Assembly: GCA_022562835.1 (NCBI GenBank)
Contig: JADFOM010000119.1
Coordinates: 1-7,451 of the forward strand
DNA length: 7,451 bases
Origin: Acidobacteriota bacterium
GTDB taxonomy: Bacteria > Actinomycetota > Acidimicrobiia > Acidimicrobiales > SHLQ01
Reading direction: 5' to 3'
Part shown: positions 1 to 5,046 of the stretch, one piece after another
How positions within the stretch are numbered: the stretch's first letter is position 1
Layout: each line of letters begins with the position of its first letter
Translations under genes and position numbers: made by a program
The notes under the pieces: generated by a model
Databases searched by the model: none
Seen by the model: the letters and a program-made list of their open reading frames with translations, nothing else
What the model was told of the DNA's origin: nothing

Positions 1-717
1 GTCCTTGTGGATCAAGCCGACGCGCAGCTCACCTGGAACATCGGCTGCGGTGAACACGGCGGCAACACCGTCGACCGCCTCGGCCGGCGTGCTGTTGATC
101 GCCAGTACGTCGGCGCGCGGATGATCTGCGAGGAGCAAAGCACCGTGGAGTAGATCCGGTACCGCCATGTCATCAATAAATGGGCGATCACCTAACGAGA
201 GCGCTCCGGCTTCATACTTCCTGCCGCGGCTTCCAACGCCCTTGGGTTCTATCGCCACCGGTGTTTCTCCCCGCGCCAGGCTTTCGACCGCATCGAGGAT
301 CTTTGTGTAGCCGGTACAGCGGCACAGATGACCGCCGAGTAGACGCGCGGCCCGCTCACGGGTGAGCTCTGTCCCAGCTTTGTCCAACATCGCCTTGGTG
401 CGCATCAAGATGCCTGGAGTACAAAAGCCGCACTGCAGCGCCCCGTGGGCGGCAAATGTTTCTGACATACGAGCGCGTTCTTCGTCGCTCAGGCCTTCAA
501 GGGTCGTTATCTCGGCGCCCTGTGCCTTGTCCATGCTCGTCTGACAAGCAACACGCGCCTTGCCGTCGACAAGGACTGTGCAGCATCCACACTGTCCGCT
601 CGGCGAACAACCATCTTTCGGCGACGTCACCCCCAATTCGTTGCGCAATGCGAAGAGCAGGTGTTCGTGGTGATCGCCGACCGCGACATCGCTGCCGTTA
701 AGTCGAAAGTTGGTCAT
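1..717 (-). CDS. Fused [2Fe-2S]/molybdopterin xanthine dehydrogenase-family hydroxylase, N-terminal part (runs off the window)
   Basis: Translating the minus strand from the ATG at 717 gives 239 residues (MTNFRLNGSD...) with no stop before the edge. Residues 1-75 are a plant-type [2Fe-2S] ferredoxin domain with C37, C43, C46 and C58 (GCSPSGQCGCC; five residues between the first two cysteines). Residues 90-145 are the all-helical second [2Fe-2S] domain with C96-x2-C99 and C132-x-C134 (QCGFC...CRCTGY). After a short linker, residues 160-239 (LGDRPFIDD, LHGALLL, HPRADV, FTAADVPG) match the start of the aldehyde oxidase/xanthine dehydrogenase a/b-hammerhead molybdopterin domain. The Fe-S and Mo parts are therefore one chain with no FAD domain between them, as in the selenium-dependent xanthine dehydrogenase/XdhD group. 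It would hydroxylate a purine-like or other N-heterocycle in the cytoplasm and pass electrons on through the clusters. The ATG overlaps the upstream carbamoylase stop by 4 bp, and a GGAG at 729-726 lies 8 nt before it. The exact substrate is not determinable. The family call is firm. Confidence 0.9.
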   Translation of the reverse strand, partial: MTNFRLNGSDVAVGDHHEHLLFALRNELGVTSPKDGCSPSGQCGCCTVLVDGKARVACQTSMDKAQGAEITTLEGLSDEERARMSETFAAHGALQCGFCTPGILMRTKAMLDKAGTELTRERAARLLGGHLCRCTGYTKILDAVESLARGETPVAIEPKGVGSRGRKYEAGALSLGDRPFIDDMAVPDLLHGALLLADHPRADVLAINSTPAEAVDGVAAVFTAADVPGELRVGLIHKD

Positions 718-1658
718 CGTTCACGCTCCACGCTCGCTGTAGGCGCGACGCCGCGCTGGTTGCCGATTCGTTGATACATCTCGGGGCGTCGATAGCGCCC
801 GAAGTCGAAAACAGTTTCGGTGTATTGGCGGCACATGTCGAGGTCGATCGTGGCGCTGACAAGTTCATCGCCGTTGCCCAGCGCACATGCCACCACCTCG
901 CCCGAAGGAGCAATGATTGACGACTCGGCTAGCGCGTCGACCCCCTCTTCGTTCCCGCCCTTGGCGACACCGACTACCCATGTTCCATTCTGATAAGCGC
1001 CCGCGGACATGACCAGCCGGTTGTGAAATCCGGCCAAGGCATCCTGGCTCGGATCGGGCGCGTAATGGATAGGTGTGTTGTATCCGATCAGGATCAGTTC
1101 AACCCCTTGAAGTCCCATCTCTCGGTACGTTTCGGGCCAGCGCCGGTCGTTACAGGTGGCCAATCCGACAATCCCGCCAAACGCTGGCCACACACCGAAA
1201 CCATCGGGCGAGGGCTCGAAGTAGCGCCGCTCGAGATGCTGGAAGGGACGCCATGGCTCGTCGTTCTCGTGGCCGGGAATATGGACTTTTCGATACTTGG
1301 CGACAAGGCGTCCGTCCCGCTCCACAAGCACGGTTGTGTTGTATCGGTGGCCGTCTGCGGTGAGTTCGGCGTAACCGAGCGAAAAACCGATACCGCGCTG
1401 AGCCGCGTCGTCGAACAGCGCCGAAGTATCGGGGCCGGGCATCGACGTCTCGAAGTAGTGGTCATGGCCACCGACATCCTCGGTATACCAGCGAGGGAAA
1501 AACGTTGTTAGAGCAAGCTCGGGGTAGACGACCAGCGCGCATCCCGCCGTATCAGCCTCGGCGAGCAACGCACGAAGACGCTCGACCACTTCAGAGCGCG
1601 TCTCCTCGCGAGAAATCGGGCCGAGCTGGGCCGCGCCGACGGTGACCACCCGAGTCAT
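714..1658 (-). CDS. N-carbamoyl-D-amino-acid amidohydrolase (carbamoylase, nitrilase superfamily)
   Basis: A 314-residue cytoplasmic enzyme expected to hydrolyse an N-carbamoyl amino acid to the amino acid, CO2 and ammonia, usually the last step after hydantoin or dihydropyrimidine ring opening. The catalytic triad of the nitrilase superfamily is intact: E47 in VVYPELALTTFFPRW, K124 in KYRKVHIPG, and C169 in ATCNDRRWPE. The segments RPFQHLERRYFEP, GYNTP and AGAYQNGTW recall the well-studied Agrobacterium D-carbamoylase (about 304 aa) along the whole length, with three residues fewer before the catalytic lysine. This places it in the D-carbamoylase group rather than among general nitrilases. 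Its ATG overlaps the stop of the YgfK-like gene by 4 bp, and its stop overlaps the next ATG by 4 bp, so all three are probably co-translated. Stereospecificity and true substrate are inferred; a purine-derived carbamoyl or ureido compound is an alternative. Confidence 0.9.
   Translation of the reverse strand: MTRVVTVGAAQLGPISREETRSEVVERLRALLAEADTAGCALVVYPELALTTFFPRWYTEDVGGHDHYFETSMPGPDTSALFDDAAQRGIGFSLGYAELTADGHRYNTTVLVERDGRLVAKYRKVHIPGHENDEPWRPFQHLERRYFEPSPDGFGVWPAFGGIVGLATCNDRRWPETYREMGLQGVELILIGYNTPIHYAPDPSQDALAGFHNRLVMSAGAYQNGTWVVGVAKGGNEEGVDALAESSIIAPSGEVVACALGNGDELVSATIDLDMCRQYTETVFDFGRYRRPEMYQRIGNQRGVAPTASVERER
726..729 (-). promoter_or_regulatory. Ribosome binding site for the fused hydroxylase
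   Basis: GGAG on the minus strand, 8 nt upstream of the ATG at 717 and inside the end of the carbamoylase gene. It supports the overlapping start and translational coupling. Confidence 0.55.
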
Positions 1659-3418
1659 GAATCTGCCCCGCGACCGAGCGGATTTCCTACACGACTAGCT
1701 AGCAGCTCCCCGACAAACTCCGCCGCGGCATCCGTAGAGCGTGCCTCCACGACGAAACCGCCGTCGATGAGAAAACCCTGCCCTTCACGTTGAGCAAACA
1801 AGTCGGGGTCGGTGAATAGACGAGGCTTGATGATCGCTGGATCGCCGCGCTCTGGACAGAAAGTCAGGCAGTTTCCGCACTCGTTGCAGAGCTCGGCCAA
1901 CACCAGGTATTGCTGGCGGCCCTTCATGCCTTCAAGGCTTGCGATGTTGAAGAAGGCGTCGTTGGGGCAGACGGTCACGCAAAGATTGCACGCCACGCAG
2001 CCGAACATCTCGAGATCATTGTCGACCGCACGTGGCAGCTTTTCGTTTGCGTCGAGATGGTATGACGCTGCGCCCTCCACCGACCGCAAGCTCTCGGCAT
2101 AGCTAGCACAGGCACTCGGGTGCCCTGCAGCATTCGCCGCCTGTTGACGGATCGATCGCAGATCCGCAAGGGAGCTACCGCCGGCATTGGCAATTGTCTT
2201 CGTGAGCGACCGCAACATTGGGGCCAACCGGCCATAACCGCCCGGTTTGAGAAGGTCAGAGCACACCGTGGCGGGGTTGATGCCCACTCCGAGTGAATCT
2301 GCGAGGTTCTCCTTGCCGATCCCTGCAGAGAAGCTAACCATTATGTCGCCGTCGTGCCCGGGCAGGTCGAATGTATGCGGAAGCGCTGCTGCGAGCTTGT
2401 CGAGCAGCTCCATGGAAACAACGTGCAATGGGGGTCCGGAGAGGTACATCGTCTCGTCGGGCATGAATCCCTTGTGGTTCTCAACGACGAGCGTGTTGGT
2501 CAGCTTGATGCCGAAGCGCCGGCCGCGCTGCGCCGCATATGAGCGCAGCTCGCCGATCAGTTCGATACCGCGAGCGAACTGGAGATCGTCCGCAAAGGCC
2601 GCTTCTTTGACCCGTACGTCGGCGTAGCCAAGTCGCCGATTGACAATGTCCGCAACCGCTTCGTAACCGAGCAGGGTCGGGTTGAGCTTGACGATGACAT
2701 CGAGATCGTGAGCGTCGATGAGATGTCTCGTGATCGCGTCGATCTCTTCGGGCGGACAGCCATGAAAGGTAGAAAGCGTGAGCGTGTCGGAGATCACAGG
2801 GCTGAACGGCAGCTCGGCGTACGAAGCAAACATGCCATCGACTTCCTCACGAAGTCGTTCGATCTCGGCTGACGCGTCCATCATTGAGCGAATGAAGTGC
2901 TCAACTTTCGACGAGCAGATCCCGGCGAGGTCGTAACCCACAGACATGTCGAACACGTGTGGCCCCGGGTTTGGGCCGACGAATTCTCGAAGCGGTTCCC
3001 ATCGCTTGAGAATTTCGATGATCATCCACGCCTTGACGTACTCGGTAAGGCTCTGTTCCACCTCGAGTTCTTGGCTCCACTCGATGTTGTAGCCGATGGT
3101 CTCCATATCAATGCAAGGTCGACCGATCTCGAGGTCATCGCGGACCTGAACCGTCTTCAATTCGAAGAGCCGTGAACCTCCGAGCCAGGCCAGCACAATG
3201 TTCTCGGCGAGTTGGCTGTGTGGTCCGGCGGCTGGACCGATCGGCGTCGCACACCGCCGACCCAAGAATTCGAAGCTCAGGTCGACACTGTCGTCGGCTT
3301 GCCAGATGCGTGCGTTGGGCATGTCGAAGATCTTCTTGCGGCTTTCCCACTCATGACCGATTCGCCCAAGAAGTGTCCCTAGGGACATTGGTGTGAGTGG
3401 CGGCGACACATGGCTCAT
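1655..3418 (-). CDS. Compact YgfK-type oxidoreductase: DHOD-like flavoprotein barrel plus 2x[4Fe-4S]
   Basis: A 587-residue homologue of E. coli YgfK, annotated in databases as a putative selenate reductase subunit and linked to purine/urate catabolism. The N-terminal part aligns from memory very closely: CATPIGPAAGP at 56-66, ELKTVQ at 86-91, then FDMSVGYDL, TLSTFHGCPP, VKLNPTLLGYE, KLTNTL and DLLKPGGYGRL at 388-398. This region resembles dihydroorotate/dihydropyrimidine dehydrogenase barrels. The C-terminal ferredoxin domain has two complete [4Fe-4S] motifs: C474, C477, C480, C484 and C511, C514, C517, C521. E. coli YgfK is about 1,030 residues because a glutamate synthase small-subunit-like FAD/NAD(P) module lies between these parts. 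Here only about 75 residues (399-473) join them, with no GxGxxG nucleotide-binding motif, so electrons probably come from ferredoxin or another partner. It is the first gene of the operon. The start at 3418 fits the alignment, but no good Shine-Dalgarno is visible. Role as a ring reductase is inference. Confidence 0.85.
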   Translation of the reverse strand: MSHVSPPLTPMSLGTLLGRIGHEWESRKKIFDMPNARIWQADDSVDLSFEFLGRRCATPIGPAAGPHSQLAENIVLAWLGGSRLFELKTVQVRDDLEIGRPCIDMETIGYNIEWSQELEVEQSLTEYVKAWMIIEILKRWEPLREFVGPNPGPHVFDMSVGYDLAGICSSKVEHFIRSMMDASAEIERLREEVDGMFASYAELPFSPVISDTLTLSTFHGCPPEEIDAITRHLIDAHDLDVIVKLNPTLLGYEAVADIVNRRLGYADVRVKEAAFADDLQFARGIELIGELRSYAAQRGRRFGIKLTNTLVVENHKGFMPDETMYLSGPPLHVVSMELLDKLAAALPHTFDLPGHDGDIMVSFSAGIGKENLADSLGVGINPATVCSDLLKPGGYGRLAPMLRSLTKTIANAGGSSLADLRSIRQQAANAAGHPSACASYAESLRSVEGAASYHLDANEKLPRAVDNDLEMFGCVACNLCVTVCPNDAFFNIASLEGMKGRQQYLVLAELCNECGNCLTFCPERGDPAIIKPRLFTDPDLFAQREGQGFLIDGGFVVEARSTDAAAEFVGELLASRVGNPLGRGADS

Positions 3419-3452
3419 CGCGCGTCTCGATCGTCGACCTTCATCCGGACCG

Positions 3453-3480
3453 ATCGTAACAGGTCTTTACATTTCGTAAA
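3453..3480 (-). promoter_or_regulatory. Predicted promoter of the YgfK-carbamoylase-hydroxylase operon
   Basis: On the minus strand TTTACG (3480-3475) and TACGAT (3458-3453) lie 16 bp apart, a fair match to -35 and -10 hexamers. They would start transcription near 3446, giving a leader of about 28 nt. The -35 lies inside the 25-bp dyad, so a bound repressor would block polymerase. Prediction by eye only. Confidence 0.4.
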
Positions 3481-3485
3481 GGCCT
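3461..3485. promoter_or_regulatory. Operator-like 25-bp dyad in the divergent promoter region
   Basis: AGGtCTTTAC and GTAAAGgCCT form 10-bp inverted arms (9 of 10 pair) around the 5-bp spacer ATTTC. The only intergenic space between the operon and the divergent HTH regulator is 84 bp, and this is its one clear dyad. It covers candidate -35 elements for both directions. The likely ligand is the regulator encoded at 3503, acting on both itself and the operon; that pairing is inferred. Confidence 0.6.
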
Positions 3486-3496
3486 ATGGCTAGTCT
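3466..3496 (+). promoter_or_regulatory. Predicted promoter of the regulator gene, probably giving a leaderless mRNA
   Basis: TTTACA (3466-3471) and TAGTCT (3491-3496; TANNNT form) are separated by 19 bp, which is long. The -10 ends 6 nt before the ATG at 3503, and the bases before the ATG (CTCTTGGT) hold no Shine-Dalgarno. Together these fit a transcription start at the A of the start codon, a common arrangement in actinobacteria. Prediction by eye. Confidence 0.4.
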
Positions 3497-3502
3497 CTTG
3501 GT

Positions 3503-3985
3503 ATGGATCGAGACGCAGACGTAACCGTCGAGTTTCTCGTCGAACCGTTCTCCGAAGGCGCGCCGGGTCAACACGTCGACGCCGCGGCCGCGGCGTTCGC
3601 CGATCAGGGCGTGAAGGTAGAATTCGGCGCGTTCGCCTCCTCGGCGACGACCGAACTCGATCGTGCCGCAGACGCCGTCGCCGCGATGATCCGAAATGCG
3701 TTCGCCAAGGGCGCCACCCGCCTACGGATCCAGATCGGCCGAGACCTTGAGGCGATGTCGATCGGCGATCTACACAACGCCCTAGGCGATATGTTCGCGG
3801 ACCTCGAACGTGAATCATCAATACCGGTGCACGAGTGGAACCGCACTCAAAAGCAGGCGGCTATCAGACGCTTGTCCGAGCGCGGTGCGTTTCTACTGCG
3901 CGGCTCGATCGATGACGTCGCGACGCTCATGGGAGTGAGTCGTATCACGATCTACAACTACCTCAATGCCATCGAGTCACCCTGA
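3503..3985 (+). CDS. Transcriptional regulator: thiamine-binding-like (MTH1187/YkoF) domain fused to DauR-type HTH
   Basis: A 160-residue cytoplasmic protein of two parts. Residues 6-78 (VEFLVEPFSEGAPGQHV ... VEFGAFASS ... NAFAKGATRLRIQI) have the pattern of the thiamine-binding/MTH1187 (DUF77) family: a strand ending in P-x2-EG, a helix, a strand with xGxF, and a helix ending in kGATRvxixi. Residues 113-156 (SERGAFLLRGSIDDVA, MGVSRITIYNYL) match the C-terminal HTH of DauR/YheO-like regulators, where the phrase is typically GaFLLkgaV-x2-VA-x2-LgvSR-x-TvYrYL. Family members with the ligand domain are usually stand-alone proteins of about 100 aa, so the HTH fusion suggests a one-component sensor. 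It is divergent from the catabolic operon across an 84-bp gap with a dyad, which suggests local control and autoregulation. The ligand might be a pyrimidine, thiamine-like or purine-like ring, which is inferred. The gene ends just before repeat copy A. Confidence 0.8.
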   Translation: MDRDADVTVEFLVEPFSEGAPGQHVDAAAAAFADQGVKVEFGAFASSATTELDRAADAVAAMIRNAFAKGATRLRIQIGRDLEAMSIGDLHNALGDMFADLERESSIPVHEWNRTQKQAAIRRLSERGAFLLRGSIDDVATLMGVSRITIYNYLNAIESP

Positions 3986-3987
3986 TG

Positions 3988-4043
3988 TTCTGTTTCTATG
4001 ACCCCTGGAGTGCCCAAAACGGCGTCCTAGCGGTCAGAAAAAC
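3988..4043. repeat. 56-bp direct repeat, copy A
   Basis: Identical to copy B (4985-5040) at 54 of 56 positions. The differences are A3998 versus C4995 and T4006 versus G5003. It starts 2 bp after the regulator stop and overlaps the last codons and stop (TAG, 4029-4027) of the minus-strand nuclease gene. It can fold as a weaker hairpin, with arms 3992-4003 and 4032-4043 pairing at 10 of 12 positions. Its right flank after 4043 no longer matches copy B. Confidence 0.95.
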
Positions 4044-4944
4044 CAAGAGTGTGACGGATGCGGGATGCAACATCGGCTGGCCGAGCAGCTAAATCAGAAC
4101 TCGAGAACCGCAACGGCCGCCAACCGTGACTCACCAAGATGTTCTGTCGGCCTCCATCAGCTGCGATTTGCTCCGGCGACGAGTGCCATTCGACGCCGTC
4201 GAACTCACAGAAGACCTTCTGGTCGGGATAGCCGAGGTCAACTCGAAACCGTTTGCCCTCAAGCTCTACCTGGAACTGCACAGCCGGCGCGGGAAGCCCG
4301 AATCGCTGACAGATTCGAATGAGGTCAACCTCTGGTCCTGACTCGGCACGATCGGCGTCATCTGGGAACGAGTCAAGTACTCGATGCAGCACACCACAGC
4401 CGTTTCGGCCCTGTTTGCCAACTCGAATACGGAATCCCCACAGGTCCCGCATCGATACGAGGTCGATCGCGAGCGAATGATCGACCAGCCTCGCAACCTC
4501 CCGCTCGGGGAAGATCAGCCCTGCATCACACAAGGTTCGCACGGGGCTAGTCACTCTCACGCCCTCAATCCACGTCGTGTCCGAATCTTGCAGATCGACG
4601 GAGCGATGGACGATTCCCGGGGCGTTTGTAACCTTTCGGGGATATCGCACGGTTGCCTCCAAATCGTCGTCGACGTTCCGGATGCCCCACAGACGCAGCG
4701 CGCTTCGGTGCGATGCAACTGCCGGCGTTCGGCTCGAGAGACACAACGCTGCCAGACGCTGTTCCCAACTCTCGGGCACCGCGGCCACTCTAAAGAGTCG
4801 CGGGCTTAGGCGCTCCAAGGAACCGGACTTGACCATCGAAGCGACCCGCTTGCTGGAGTAGCCGGCGGTCCGGAGCTGCTCAGTTGTGAGGAGGCCATGC
4901 TGACTCGCGGCCGTCCGAGCGAGGACATCGAATCCTCGTTGCAT
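4027..4944 (-). CDS. AbiEi-type winged-helix plus DUF559/Vsr-like nuclease protein
   Basis: A 305-residue protein. Residues 4-52 (ASQHGLLTTEQLRTAGYSSKRVASMVKSG ... LFRV) form the N-terminal winged-helix found in type IV antitoxins of the AbiEi family. The middle (75-195) has the usual signatures of this actinobacterial family: ASHRSALRLWG, VTSPVRTLCD and ARLVDHSLA. Residues 203-302 form a DUF559/Vsr-like PD-(D/E)XK fold: E205, GLPAPAVQFQV, RVDLGYP with D236, CEFDGVEWH with E247, D249 and H254, then D263, GW and LRF. An ancestral single-strand or site-specific endonuclease fold is likely, but activity is unproven. No AbiEii-like nucleotidyltransferase gene lies beside it, so a toxin-antitoxin role is not supported. 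AGGA at 4955-4952 lies 7 nt before the ATG. The last codons (GFSDR, stop) are provided by repeat copy A. Confidence 0.8.
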   Translation of the reverse strand: MQRGFDVLARTAASQHGLLTTEQLRTAGYSSKRVASMVKSGSLERLSPRLFRVAAVPESWEQRLAALCLSSRTPAVASHRSALRLWGIRNVDDDLEATVRYPRKVTNAPGIVHRSVDLQDSDTTWIEGVRVTSPVRTLCDAGLIFPEREVARLVDHSLAIDLVSMRDLWGFRIRVGKQGRNGCGVLHRVLDSFPDDADRAESGPEVDLIRICQRFGLPAPAVQFQVELEGKRFRVDLGYPDQKVFCEFDGVEWHSSPEQIAADGGRQNILVSHGWRPLRFSSSDLAARPADVASRIRHTLGFSDR

Positions 4945-4951
4945 CTGCCCA

Positions 4952-4955
4952 TCCT
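4952..4955 (-). promoter_or_regulatory. Ribosome binding site of the AbiEi/DUF559 gene
   Basis: AGGA on the minus strand, 7 nt before the ATG at 4944. It supports this start. No convincing -10/-35 pair was seen between it and repeat copy B. Confidence 0.5.
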
Positions 4956-4982
4956 GCGCCGAGGGTGTGACAGGCCATCAGC

Positions 4983-5046
4983 TTTTCTGTTTCTCTGACC
5001 CCGGGAGTGCCCAAAACGGCGTCCTAGCGGTCAGAAAAACAGAAAA
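4983..5046. terminator. Long near-perfect hairpin directly after the formylglycine-generating enzyme gene
   Basis: Arms 4983-5000 (TTTTCTGTTTCTCTGACC) and 5029-5046 (GGTCAGAAAAACAGAAAA) pair at 17 of 18 positions, with a C4993/A5036 mismatch, around a 28-nt loop with G+C-rich partial pairing. The right arm abuts the minus-strand stop codon (5049-5047), which is a terminator position. However, no T-tract follows the stem on either strand. It may therefore be a bidirectional transcript end, a REP-like palindrome or a mobile-element target rather than a canonical rho-independent terminator. Confidence 0.5.
4985..5040. repeat. 56-bp direct repeat, copy B
   Basis: Second copy of the repeat at 3988-4043, in the same orientation, 997 bp away, with two mismatches. 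It lies between the stop of the formylglycine-generating enzyme gene and the start of the nuclease gene. This copy keeps the intact palindrome described in the separate hairpin entry. Confidence 0.95.

Larger units (their letters stand above)
3988..5040 (-). mobile_element. Putative repeat-bracketed element carrying an AbiEi-HTH/DUF559 gene
   Basis: A 1,053-bp unit consisting of one minus-strand gene between two 56-bp direct repeats. Because each repeat is a palindrome, the unit also has imperfect inverted outer ends: TTCTGTTTCTATGACC at 3988-4003 pairs with GGTCAGAAAAACAGAA at 5029-5044. Conceptual deletion of 997 bp leaves one hairpin between the convergent regulator and formylglycine-generating enzyme genes, a natural pre-insertion layout. 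No transposase, integrase or reverse transcriptase is present; the only candidate enzyme is the DUF559 nuclease-like domain. A chance pairing of a dispersed intergenic repeat around an ordinary gene is the main alternative. Confidence 0.45.

Noticed and set aside
1..717. Selenocysteine codon in the xanthine dehydrogenase-like gene
   Set aside because: No in-frame TGA occurs. The selenium in that family is a labile cofactor, not an encoded selenocysteine.
1023..1511. A 162-codon plus-strand open frame opposite the carbamoylase gene
   Set aside because: It is antisense to a clearly conserved nitrilase-family gene, its translation matches no family, and it has no ribosome site.
3441..3821. Arginine-rich minus-strand open frame opposite the regulator
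   Set aside because: Extreme Arg/Pro/Ser composition is typical of an out-of-frame reading of G+C-rich DNA; the plus-strand regulator explains the region.
4384..4809. Plus-strand open frame opposite the AbiEi/DUF559 gene
   Set aside because: The composition is shadow-like, while the minus-strand protein has several conserved motifs.
3988..5040. CRISPR-like repeats
   Set aside because: Only two copies about 1 kb apart with a gene between them and no cas genes.
4027..5046. Type IV toxin-antitoxin pair
   Set aside because: No AbiEii-like nucleotidyltransferase gene adjoins the AbiEi-type gene; the upstream 102 bp hold only the repeat and a ribosome site.
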